From: Sphagnum compactum
Taxonomy: Eukaryota; Bryophyta; Sphagnopsida; Sphagnales
DNA: 64,000 nucleotides
Assembly: GCA_965153455.1 (NCBI GenBank)
Contig: OZ234500.1
Coordinates: forward strand, 7,750,001-7,814,000
Direction of reading: 5' to 3'
The notes under the pieces: generated by a model
What the model saw: only the letters and a program-made list of their open reading frames with translations
Told to the model about the DNA's origin: nothing
Databases searched by the model: none
Part shown: positions 35,088 to 46,369 of the stretch, piece by piece
Layout of the letters: each line of letters starts with the position of its first letter
Numbering within the stretch: the stretch's first letter is position 1
Position numbers and translations under genes: made by a program

Positions 35088-35994
35088 ACAATTAATAAAA
35101 TGCATAACAGATGAGATAATGACAATAATAATAATAATATAACTAATTTAAGCTAAATATTCATTAAAATAATTATTTTATTATTATTTTAAAATAATTA
35201 ATGATGTGATGTAAAAATAATAATGAAATATATAATGCAATTTCAATTGATGAATCAATTTTCATTATATTATTCACGATAAATTATTACTTTTGCAAAA
35301 TATTTTTAGTTTAAAAATTAAAATCTTGATCACTATTTTAATCATTACATACATATTATTATGATATTTTAAATATCTATTATTCATTTACGAAATATGT
35401 ATCGTTAACTTGTAAATAACTAATTAGTTCATTAAATATTAAATAATATTATAATTTAAGTAAATAATATTTAATAATAATTATTATTTACTATTTATAT
35501 TTCATAATTCATAATTATAAATTAGTTATTATTTAGGTAGTAATGTTTTTTTTTTTTTCAAATTTCTAAGGTACCATCCAATGTGAACATCTCAAGAGGG
35601 ATTTAATAATAAATTGTGACCTTTTTTTACAAGTTGTTAGAAAAAGTAAAACCTTGTGATAATTTGGTTATTTATAATAGTCAACAATAAAAAATTAGTT
35701 AAATGGACCCAAAATAACTACATTTTTGGCAAATGTTTTTTAAAAAACAAGGAATTTTAATTTTTACAAAAATTTCCTTTTGCACCAAAATATTTTCACA
35801 GTAATGTGAATTTTTTGCATAAAAAAACGATAGTTACGTAGTTATTTAGTCACTTACATAATTAGTTGGATCATTTACAAATTTAAAAATAAAATAAAAT
35901 ATACATGGGGAAAATCATTGATGTTTAATGTAATTTATGGTTAAATTACAACTTCACCAATTATCCCATATGTTTTTAAAATTCTATTCCCATT
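35088..35994. other. Extremely AT-rich, nothing recognised
   Basis: Mostly ATT/TAA-type sequence with no usable frame. Confidence 0.5.
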
Positions 35995-36630
35995 TTCATG
36001 GGACAAAAGTGTTCAACTTGTGAGACACATGTGGAGCATATGCCAACATCCATGATGTGAACTCTAGGTCACATGCATCGTGAACATGATCTCCATTGGC
36101 TTGAGTGTGAGTTCAATGGTAAGAAATGATTTTCACCACATTTGGTTGTGTGTAAAGCCTTTGATAAAAAAACGTGGGCCAAACAACCGCACTTGATTGA
36201 CCTCATGTGGTCGGGGTCTTTGCAATGGTCTTCTGGCCCATAATCACATTCATACATACAAAACATAATTTCCATTCAATGAAATCAAAAGACACAAGAA
36301 CAACTAACTTTAGAACTTGCAAAAATGACCAATGGAAAGAGTTTATAAGTTTTGAAACCATACCAAGTATGTCCAAGGTGATTATTTATCGTTGGTTATT
36401 TTACATCTTGTTAAGGGGACAAATCCTTGGAGATGTCCCACTTGACGACAATTTGCATATCCCCTTGTTCACCCTGCAAAAACTCAGAGACATGAGCATG
36501 GGGGATGTATGTGGTTTCAATTGCCACCTTGTTTTGGTCTCCATGCTTAAACCCATATGTCCACACCAATTCCACATTCGATAAAGGTGATTTTGCCGAG
36601 TTTTGGATCTCGATGGATTGGGACAATGGA
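35995..36630 (-). pseudogene. Broken MULE/FAR1-like N-terminal region
   Basis: Read on the minus strand from 36630, the translation gives ELVWTYGFKHGDQNKVAIET and a downstream acidic/basic stretch (to about 36411), then stops. From about 36275 it gives ECDYGPEDHCKDPDHMRS followed by KCGCLAH, and after a frame change RLYT.PNVV...YH.THTQANGDHVHDACD down to about 36000. Cys/His-rich sequence of this kind precedes the DDE domain in plant FAR1/MULE-like proteins as I know them. Stops and at least two frameshifts mean it cannot make the protein. It may belong to the same broad family as the C-terminal part at 2-856, but no overlap exists to test this. Confidence 0.5.
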
Positions 36631-36991
36631 ATTCACCCCATGGTTTGAATTACCGAAGGAATAACCTTTTAATAGAAGTCCCCAACTTGTGAAAACCCAT
36701 GGAATACCCTCACAAGTTTACAAATCGTAGTAACCTTAATCAACAAAATCCTTAAACCTTACAAATGAACCTTATCACAACCCATAAACAAACAATAGTC
36801 TATAAATGGAAAAAAAGATCACACGATTATCTTATGTCTATCTAGACTTACACAAAAATAAATAAATCCCTATCTTCCTAGAAATAATCAATTGGATATA
36901 TGTAGGGCTTTCAATCTAGATGTGCAATACCCACATGCAATTGATATTTCCATGACCATCGATATGTAAGGGGGAACAAAATACCTTAAGT

Positions 36992-37011
36992 AAAAAAAAA
37001 AAAAAAAAAAA
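36992..37011. repeat. A20 homopolymer
   Basis: Uninterrupted run of 20 A. Confidence 0.9.
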
Positions 37012-37095
37012 CAAAATATTTTATCTAGGCCCTATTGTTTGATCTAGACCCCCCATGTGTACAACATGCATTAAATGTCTTGGCTTTGCAATAAA

Positions 37096-37116
37096 CCCCC
37101 CCCCCCCCCCCCCCCC
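37096..37116. repeat. C21 homopolymer
   Basis: Uninterrupted run of 21 C, unusual in plant DNA of this composition. Run length may be affected by sequencing or assembly error. Confidence 0.85.
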
Positions 37117-37399
37117 AATCGTGGAAAACACTCCTGAAACATAACCTACAATACCCTAATTGGGGGATTTCGCATACTTTAGATTTTCAAAAGATTTTGC
37201 AATATTTTCATAACACATAAAAACTGCATGTTTACAACCAATGTCTATTTGCAATACCCTTACACAAGGGATGACAATTACTTTAATCTTGCCCTTATTA
37301 ATTTTATTTCAATGAACAAGACCAAGTTCCATGCAATATTTTCATATTATTCTTTCCTCATCATTTTCGATTGTTGGGGGTCTATTGGAATGCCAACCA

Positions 37400-37615
37400 A
37401 GTAGGTAGGTGTAGTTATGTAGGTGGGGTTTGGTAGGTACCTATCTAGAGTGTTGGTAGGTAGAAAAATAGATGGGAGGGTGAGTAGATGGGTGGGGATG
37501 AGAGTAACACATTTTAAATATACAAGTGAGTAGGTAGATGGGGAAGAGTCTACTTTTAATTTAAATATATAGGTGAGTAGGTCGGTGGGGGACAGTGTAG
37601 GTGGGTGGGAAAACT
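37400..37615. repeat. TAGGTAGG/GGTGGG-rich stretch
   Basis: GTAGGTAG, GAGTAGGTAGATGGGG and GGTGGGTGGG words form a G-rich plus strand like those at 3.53 and 52.5 kb. A GC-richer tail follows to about 38220, with TGGTGCACTGGTGGGTGCTG. That phrase is related to TGGTGCAATGGTGGGTGCTG in the 200-bp element, so the two may share an ancestor. The frames 37601-37945 and 37949-38221 (plus) have no recognisable product. Confidence 0.55.
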
Positions 37616-38246
37616 TTCAAAAGCAAAATAAAATCGAAAAAGAAACCGGGTGAGGGGCGGGGAGAAAATAAAGTTACCAAAAAAAAGCTGAGATCAGGGC
37701 TGAGAAAGGGAAAATTTTTAAAGTCGACCTGGGATGGCACAGGGATAGAAAAGAGAATCCTATCAGTGCACCATCCATCTATGTTGGTGCACTGGTGGGT
37801 GCTGGTTCACTCTGGCCACCAATGTTTAAGCTTGGTGTGCCAGAGGGCAAAGAAAGGGGCCTTCGGAGCTGCTCACATACCGAGCTTTTGGTACATTAAT
37901 GACTCACATGTTGGAGATCGTATTCAACTACTTCCCGCAGGCTAATTAATGTGCTTTTTAATGCCAGTCATCGACGTACTGCAGGCTTTGAAACCTGCAC
38001 AATGGCAGTGCCGTCAATATCACAAAACTTCTGTAACTTACATTTCCATCATGTTACGGCTTAAAAAAGCAAGCCAGCAACATGATGTGGGCCAGGAGAG
38101 TACGTGCGCGTTCACCCAAGGCTCATCCAGCGTGGTCATCAGGATTTCTACTACTCAACCTGAGTCCAGGAGCGCGGGCGAACGTGGACACAAGTTCAAC
38201 TCAGTATTGATGTTTGATTAAGGGTGAGTGTGATCAGTATAAAAAA

Positions 38247-39561
38247 TCAAGGTTCTCACAACATGCAACCGTCTATCAAAATGTGACGCATTCGTTTAGG
38301 TGCTAATGTTGCCTAACATCATGCCAAAATAAGCTCAACCTAGGTTACAGCCCAAATCAAACTACCTAAGGTAGTTTGTAGGGCGATGACAACTCACATC
38401 TTTCAATTGCCTTGAACCATGTGGTGATCAAAACAGCATTCAGTTGCCATAATTTGCCAATGATTGCACCTGTTTTGATCACCAGACATTTTAGTTGTCA
38501 CACAACAACCAAAAATCAGACTATGGAGATGAAAAATAAAATTGGCATGGCTTCAATGTTTTTTATGGCAAAATTTTATTTTTTAAAACAAAAGTTAGGA
38601 TAATTCAAGAAATTTTCTGGTTTTGAATGTAAATTTAACCATATTATTTTGGTTAAACTTCACAAAAATTTCAACACCAATTTTTTTTTGAAACAATGAA
38701 AGGCTTCCATTTGCATCAAAAAAAAATTTGTTTTAGATGAATATTTATTGATTTTATTCCATTATTTGAGGTCTATGACCTTTTATCAAAGCATTTTGTA
38801 TTTTGACATGAACACATGGATCTTCCAACATGTCAAAATATTGACAAGGAAATAAGTTAAGGACATGAAATGATGGAATGAATCTTACTACTTATTCCCT
38901 TAGCATGCGCACAAGAAAAATTACAATATTAATGCAAATGACCAAATTAGTCATGTTCAATGAAAAGCCTAATATTACTCAAATTTCAAAAGTAATCACA
39001 ACTAATATGTCCCATTAGTAACAATAGTAACCAAATCAGTTGCACCCTAAAAGTATTTTTGAGTGACTTAAAAGTATATTTTTATGTATGTATTAAAGTT
39101 ATATTAATGATATAATAAATATATATTATTTGCATATATTAATTATGTATGTGTATGTATATTGTTCACAAATTGGATCCAAAAATTAATATTTGAACTG
39201 TGAAAATTGTTATTTCAATTTTGATTTTTTATTTAAATTAAAAATATATTTGATCTGAAATTTTCTATTTCAATTTTTTTCAAACATCTTTGAATTTGAA
39301 ATTGATATTTCATTTCTTAAAATTCTATTTGAATTCAGAAAAAAAATTTGATCTAAAAATTGATAATAAGAGCTATAACAAGTGAGATAGTAAGAAAAAT
39401 TAGAATGACAAAATAGCTGATCTAAGTTTGCCACTAGCTACAATAATAATTTAATACATAGTCTTATTATTATTATTACTAAATCATTTAATATAATGAA
39501 CTACATAAATTTAATCAGTTCAAATGTTATTTTGATATTGTGGTGTGAATTATTATATATC
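38247..39561. other. AT-rich non-coding part of copy B
   Basis: Collinear with about 10966-12545 of copy A, with a few deletions of tens to hundreds of bases. No gene. Confidence 0.6.
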
Positions 39562-41361
39562 AAAAGATCATTTTCAACATTCCAGAATTTCCCAACATCA
39601 TTGCATAGCTTGCAAGCGATGCAAGCTACGTACCTCCTTGTCCCATTTATTTCATTCAATCTCCTGCAACAGATGAAGAAACTGCAATTACACTATTATG
39701 TATTGAACATGTCATATGCAGGCAGATTTTCCTCGTAGTGCATTGCCAACGGGGTATAATTGATATGAAATTCAAAATTTTCCAATGGGTCGAAAGCTTT
39801 CTTCCTGATGTTAATATTCTCTACTTTGTTTAACATTTGATCAACTTCAGAATTTAGAGAGTTGGAATTATGTAATATCAAGCAGTATAGTGCCTGGAGG
39901 TTAGTGCTGCATGATTCTGGGGACAAAAGAAGAGAAAAATGGATATTCATTAATTACTTTTAGTTGTATATCTATCTACCAAGGAAGGTAGTTTGATTGT
40001 CTGTTTTGTTTATTTTGTCTGTTTTTCTTGGTACCACTGGGGTGCACCAAGTTGGTTTCATAATGTTTCAACCTACAGTGGAGACGTGCTATTGAATATT
40101 GAAGAAAACTTTCACTGAAAATTCAGTTAAATTAAAACTGAAAATTATGGGGGAATCTGGGCACGATATTGTTGGAAATCCCTTGGTGAGTTGGTGAGTA
40201 GGATTCAATGAAGATGATTTGGAAAATTGTAGACCTAATGTGAAAGAGATATTGAATTTTGAGCAATTTCTGTCATCAAAAATTTAATTAATTACAAAGA
40301 ATGGTTTTGGAAGGAAAAATTAGTTGAGTAATTAGTTTACACTTGAGCCTACACTAGTCTAGCTATTTGAGGAAAATAGTTTGTTTATTTTTGTTTGTAT
40401 GTCATGATGAAACCTCCCAAATCATGACACCCCTCACCAGGCTCTTGGTACAGTTGGAAGGTCCTTGATGAGGAAGTGTGTACTGAAGTGGGTACATAAT
40501 GTTCAGACCAGTGATGCAAGAATTATTGAATGTTGAACCAATTCTGTCATTCAAAACTCAATAAAATCAAAAGTAAACATTTTATGAAACTGTTTGCACT
40601 CTTCATATTTTTGGAAAGCCTCAATGACTAGGATCTTATAGAGGTGATTTCACTTTTAAGACTTAAGGTACAGAATATTTTGAATTTAGAGTATTTTTTG
40701 TCACCAGAACTTTAATAAAAGTTAAAAATTCAATGAAATTCAGCTAAATTAACCCCCCAAAAATGGTTTTGAAAGGCGAAATTAAATGGGAAACAAGTTC
40801 ACACTTGGACAAATTATCACAGAAGTCACACTGGTTTCTTGGAAAGAAGCTCCACCACTTGCTGTTGGCAATCATCCCAAATTACATTTAGTGTCATTTC
40901 GTGTACCACATTATGTGATATCTAGTCTAATATATAGCCCACCAGTTCTAACCCTAGTGAAAACTTGACCTTGCAAACTAGTAATTTAAAAACAATTAAA
41001 TCATGAAACCCAACCCAAGTGCCATCAATAGTTTTTAACCCGAGTTTGATTCCCATGTCATATTACAATGGTCTATTTACAATAAAGCCCACACATTAAG
41101 AGAACTAATGAGGAACAAATTTGTAAGCTTGTAGTAAAAGAGGCACCCAAATGGTAGGATTTACTAAATGTTGATAATTGAAATAATATTATTATATATT
41201 AAACAATATGACATGTTCAATACATAACAGTGTAATTGCAGTTTCTTCATGTGTTGCAGGAGATTGAATGAAATAAATGGGGCAAGGAGGTACATAGCTC
41301 ACATCGCTTGCAAGGTATGCAATGATGTCGGGAAATTCTGGAATGTTGAAAATGATCTTTT
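39562..41361. mobile_element. 1800-bp element with 156-bp terminal inverted repeats
   Basis: 39562-39717 and the inverse of 41206-41361 both begin AAAAGATCATTTTCAACATT and end GAACATGTCATAT. I counted 8 mismatches over 156 bp. The element interrupts duplication copy B at a point where copy A (about 12530-12600) is uninterrupted, though roughly 60 bp also differ there, so a clean target-site duplication cannot be read. The interior has no transposase frame. It holds diverged repeats (GAATTTTGAGCAATTTCTGT and relatives near 40254, 40527 and 40679) and a minus-strand open frame at 39696-39950 with no known family. The arms resemble 19310-19450 and 48122-48260, where they lie outside any inverted repeat. 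Best read as a non-autonomous DNA transposon or fold-back element whose arms came from gene-like DNA. Confidence 0.8.
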
Positions 41362-43976
41362 AATGTATAATAACTAGTGTTAGTTATACTAACTATGATA
41401 ATAATAATAATACAATATTATTACCTATTAACTTTTGATACTTATAATAATTGATATAATTAGTAGGTAAATTATGTTAGTATAGCATGGATATTACAAA
41501 ATATTGCAAATAACATGTGATTAAGTTGGTGACATTTGCAACTATAGTGTTTAACCCATATTCTTTGCTTTTTTTTTTAATGTGTAATATGTAACTAGGT
41601 GCACTAAAAATGTTCAAAATGGAAGTGTTATTCATGGGATGAGCCAATAAAAGAGCCTCAATCTTAAAGGCTAAAAATCAAAATGAAATAAGATTTTTTA
41701 AAACCTACTTGATTAACTTAAGCCTACCTACTTACATCCTTGGGCCTAAATCCTCTTTATCTATCAATGTGTTGACATCTATTGACTTCAATTCAAACAA
41801 TCCAAATCAATTAATTAATTAAAGATATTTAAGATGTTTAGTTTAAATAAATAAGTAGGTAGATCCTACCTACCTATCTACCTAAATGGATTTTGAACAA
41901 ATTTAACTAATATGCCACATGGCACATTTTAATTGTGCCACTTGTCATAGTCTAAAATGATCCAAACATTTAAATTGAAAATATTAGATTATTTAAGAAT
42001 TATATTTAAAATATTTCACTTGTCACAATCTAAAACTATCAAAACATCTAAATTAGATGTTTTAAATTATTTCAAAATTATATTTAATTGTTTAATTTTC
42101 AAAAGATGGACATGTGACAATATATCATTTTTTCTTATTTTCACCAAAATAGTTGCATTTTAATTTAAAACAACAATATGTATGTAGCTAGTCAAAAGAT
42201 GAAAGTGTATTTGATTAAATTTTTTAAATCTAAAGTTTATTGTCGTTTGTGATTAATGTCGATTTTTTCAATGCGATTAATGAAATTTTAGTCATAAATG
42301 TTGCTTGCAATTAAAAAGCAATTACAATGACCAATCACAAATTGTCACTTTTCTTCTAGTATTGCTTAGTCATAATTTTTAAATTTACATCTATTGGATT
42401 CACATTGAAAATTGGCATTGTGGTAATATTAGCATGAATCATTTGTGTTATTACTGTGAATGCTTGGGTAGAATACACATTCCGAGTTGCTTAGCCAACC
42501 TTCCTCCGTAAGGTATAAACCAATCTTTTGTCAGCATTTACCTCCTTTCATCCATTACCTCTGCCCAAAGCAAAAAAATTCGATGTCTCCTACCCTGATG
42601 AGGATTTTGGTTTTGTTCGTTAGTCATATCAAATAATGGCTCCTCCAGGATTAACAACATTGTTGTCCACCTACTGCCCAACTTTCTTTTGTTTTTGAAG
42701 GTCATGGTAAGTTTTTCATCACTATCATTTACCATTTCCTTTTCCCTTCATCCATCTCCTAAGCCCTGGTAATTGTACCAGTATGGAGAAGTTACACGCA
42801 AAACCCCCAATGGTTTCATGGTTATGGTCATTGAAGTGGATGACTTTGTCAAACCTTCCCAAGGTTGCCATTTGTCGCATGGTAATTAGCAGCATCTTGT
42901 TTTTCCAGAATTTGGTATAGTGCCATTTAAGGCTTCTAATTACTAATTTACTTATAGTAGGTAATTATTCTTTTAGTATTATTAGTTTTTCTTCCCTCCC
43001 CCAAGCTAACAGAAATTTTTCCATAATCAGTTCCAAGGGCACAAGGGAATTTTTTTTTTAAAAAGGTAAGAAAGGGGCCAAAAGAAAAAAAAAAAGAACG
43101 AAGCACATAGAAAGAGTGTGTGTGAAAAGAAAAAAAAAAAAGCTAGATATGAAAAAAATGACAAAAACAAATTGTGAGAAAGAAAAATTTAGAGCAATCC
43201 CTTCCCCTAAATCCTCCCCCATAAACATTCCTGAAAAAAAGTACCATCAAAATCTCACTAAACTAGTTGGTCTTTCAAAATCATCTCTAAGTTAGCTCCT
43301 ACCTCCTAAGCAACTAAGTAGCCAACTATCATCTTTTTAAATATTAGAGTTCACTTCCTACCTACCATTTTTAAAAGTTAGCTAAACTAATGGACATCAC
43401 TTCCACGAGTGAAATTAGTAAAACATCTACTATTGGTAATAAAAATTACCATGTTGCTCCTCTAATTAAACTAACTCTTAGATGAAGATAAAATCTAACC
43501 CTAGGTTAACAATATCATTTCAATTCCATACAAAGAGCTCCATTGCGTGATTTCATAAAAATACATATTGATGAGGTTCTTCATTCAAATGAATGTAAGT
43601 GTGTGAAAACATAAAAAATTATTGAAATTGTATTTTGATTTTTAAAATAATAAGAATTATGTTAAATGGCTTTATTGAAATTTCATTTTATGTGTTTCTC
43701 AAAACAATAAAAGAAAAAAAAGAAAAAAAATCCTTAAAATAATATTAAATATAGTTTTAAAATAGTACATATTTTTAGCCAAAATGTACCCCACCATAGT
43801 GCGCTTTCACCTTGGTGATGTTTATATGTTCAATTCATGAATTTTGGTGATTCCATTGATGATGCTAAAATCTGTGTGGTTTATGTGCAAAGAGGTTATA
43901 GTTCATTCAAGCATGATACTATTTATGGGTTAGGTTACAAATCTTATTAGATATTGTTCTGGCAATTTCGTTAAAC
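41362..43976. other. AT-rich non-coding part of copy B
   Basis: Collinear with 12600-15133. It includes a TAGG/CCTA hairpin at about 41852-41883 and the motif CACCATAGTGCGCTTTCACC at 43792-43811. No gene. Confidence 0.6.
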
Positions 43977-44246
43977 ATGTTTGTGTTCAAGAAATTTGGC
44001 ATCGTATACAATGTCCTCTACATTGCAAATCATGTGCAATCACTTGTGTTTTTAGGTCCAATTGCTGCAACACTTTATGATTATGAAACTTTGAAGCGGA
44101 AGGCAATTAATGCATTGGCCAACTCAATTACCAATCACCAATTGGTCACCACAATAAATGATGCCTTGTTGTGTGAAAGAACCATATGCTTTCAAGGAAC
44201 TTTGTTCATCGGGACTAGAAAATGTGTAGTACTTGGAATTGTGTAG
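43977..44246 (+). other. Unrecognised 89-codon frame, broken in copy A
   Basis: Open from an ATG at 43977 to a TAG at 44244. It contains YNVLYIANHVQSLVFLGPIA and TINDALLCERTICFQGTL, a composition more protein-like than that of neighbouring frames. The partner at 15134-15481 has a stop and indels. No domain recognised and no splice partners found, so it is probably a relic. Confidence 0.25.
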
Positions 44247-44639
44247 TACTTTCAATTTGGTGCTCATTACATGCACCCAACATGCTACATCACACTCTAT
44301 GGAAAGCACCGGTAAGACGATCCTTTAGGGGTGATGATCAATAGTTCAAAGGGCCAAGTTATTGTCCATGTTTGCACATAAACTCTAACTAGATGTTGAG
44401 TCTACTAACAAAATGCAAAATTATAAAATCAATTGTGATTGGAAAATGCAGAGACTCGGGTGATCTAAATGCAATTGCAAATGGTTTAATGCAAGTGATG
44501 AATCAACTTTTGGGAATTAGCTTTATTGTAAGTATATTTGAAGGAGGTAATTGAAGGAAGATTGGATAATGCACATACTTGGTGTGATCTAAATTTGCAC
44601 ACTGTCCATATGCAATAAGCATCGAATTTTGAAAAACAT

Positions 44640-45440
44640 TCTTCATATCTTGGTATTCCATTACCACAAGTAATATACCCTAAGTTAAATTGAAAAGAAT
44701 ATTCTCAAAATGTCAAGCTATTTGAGCTTGGCCACAATTTAAAAAGATCAGATTTTTAAATAATATTTTTCATAACAAGGGTATTCCATTACCATGGACC
44801 AAGATAACTTGGGCTTTTGAAACAATAATACCAAAAAATTGAAATTAGCTAGCCCTGGTCAAGGTAAAGAAACTTGAACTTTTAAATAATATCCTTCATA
44901 AACATGGGTAATTCATAACCGCAGGCAAGATAGCCTAGGTTGTTGAAAAGGATGTTTCCAAAAGATTGAGCTTCTTAGCCCTCGAATTAGAAGTTGGTTA
45001 AAATGAAAGAAAAATAATCCATGAACAAATTGAGGAAGATGGATCGAGCTTTGGGGAAGAATATTTACAAAAGCCCAAGCTAACTAACCTTCGCCAATGT
45101 TAGGAACCCCCAAAAAAAATCTAAAATTCTCAATAACAAAGGTATTCCAAAACTAGGTGCAAAATTGTAGTCTAGGCTACCTAACCTTAGCCGAGGTTAA
45201 GAAGCTCAAGGATATCGAGCTTTTTAACCCTAAACATTGAACATGATCATAATGAAAGATATGTACCAAAAGCCTGAGCTTTTTAACCCTAGACATAGAA
45301 CCTTGGTTATAATGAAAGATATCTGTGAAAAGCTCAGGCTTCTTAAACCCTAGATGTAAGAATATTCTCATAACCAAAGGTGTTCCCACCCCTGACTATG
45401 GGAATATGGTCATGGGTACCATGGCCAGTGGTAATATAAC
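44640..45440. repeat. Diverged tandem repeats, about 125-bp period, copy B
   Basis: Partner of the array at 15800-16620, with the same order of units and a few small indels. Confidence 0.6.
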
Positions 45441-45591
45441 CTTCTTGCTATTGGTAGACAAGGCCTAAACTTCTTGGAAACAAGGGACATGGATGGAAAT
45501 TAAACGACATATGGATGAGAAAATATGACATATACATTTTGAAATATATATATATATATAATACTTACTAGGTGATGAGTAAGAATCAAGT

Positions 45592-45618
45592 GTTTAGGGT
45601 TTAGGATTTAGGGTTTTT
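45592..45618. repeat. Interstitial telomere-like repeat, copy B
   Basis: TTTAGGG, TTTAGGA, TTTAGGG in tandem, shorter than the partner at 16749-16787. Confidence 0.8.
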
Positions 45619-46369
45619 CACATGCCTTAGTCATCACCTAAGGCATGTTTAGGCATGTGGAACCTAAGGTTATGGAATCTCTTTTGGCATCAGTTCTGTA
45701 GTAAGGTACCCTAGACTTTTTTGAAGTAATGGTCCAGAGTAGTGGCCATTTTGCTATTCCATAGACATCACTCTGTAGCTATGTAACCCATCCTCGATGA
45801 TGTGAGATTGGCTTGGTTGCACAGCCAAGGAGCATGCACATGCTCATCTTCTCATCCACCTTCCTAGCATTCATTAATGGTTTCTTGGGTAGATACCATA
45901 ACCTAGGGTCAGTTTCCACAATTGACAAAACAAATAATTAATTTTTTTCCAAAAAATGAATTCCTTTTAAAAAAAATTTAAAAAAAATTTCAACATCTCC
46001 TATAATAATATTGTGATATGAGTAGTGAAATTATTCAGAGTGTAGCCTATGATAATTTGGATGATTATCAACATGTCAACTTGATATTTTCACAAAATTT
46101 CATTTTATTATTTTGACGATTATTTAATGACCAAAAATGACCTTAGGGTAAGATATTTGACAATATGGACCATCACAAATTTAATGCACTTGTGATTGAT
46201 TTTTCATTTTGTTTGTCATTTCTAACTTATAGAACAATTCACAATGCAAAGGGCATATTAAAAATTATGTCAAAAACATAAAAATAAATTTCTATTTCAT
46301 TTAATTTCCTAGGAAAAAGAAAAGGGGAGCCATGACCCTAAACCCTTAACCTTGTTTAGTGGAAACATG
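45619..46369. other. Copy B counterpart of 16798-17529
   Basis: Contains the frameshifted version of the 16798-17133 frame (about 45640-45930), followed by AT-rich spacer. No gene. Confidence 0.5.

Larger units (their letters stand above)
30776..38246. other. 7.5-kb block present in copy B but not in copy A
   Basis: Copy A reads straight through (ACACAAAAATCAAGGTTCTC at about 10964), whereas copy B departs after TTTAACACAAAACA and rejoins at AAAAAATCAAGGTTCTCACA near 38247. The block is a mosaic: a low-complexity T/C-rich start, a tandem array (31110-31975), a long direct repeat (32312-33585 and 34438-35087), a broken MULE/FAR1-like N-terminus (35995-36630), homopolymers and TAGG-rich DNA. 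No matching ends (LTR or TIR) were found. It may be nested insertions in B or a deletion in A. Confidence 0.75.

Noticed and set aside
30776-38246. The copy-B-only block as one LTR retrotransposon
   Set aside because: No matching long terminal repeats at its ends and no gag-pol frame. The internal direct repeats at 32312 and 34438 enclose only 0.85 kb of non-coding DNA and lack TG...CA ends.
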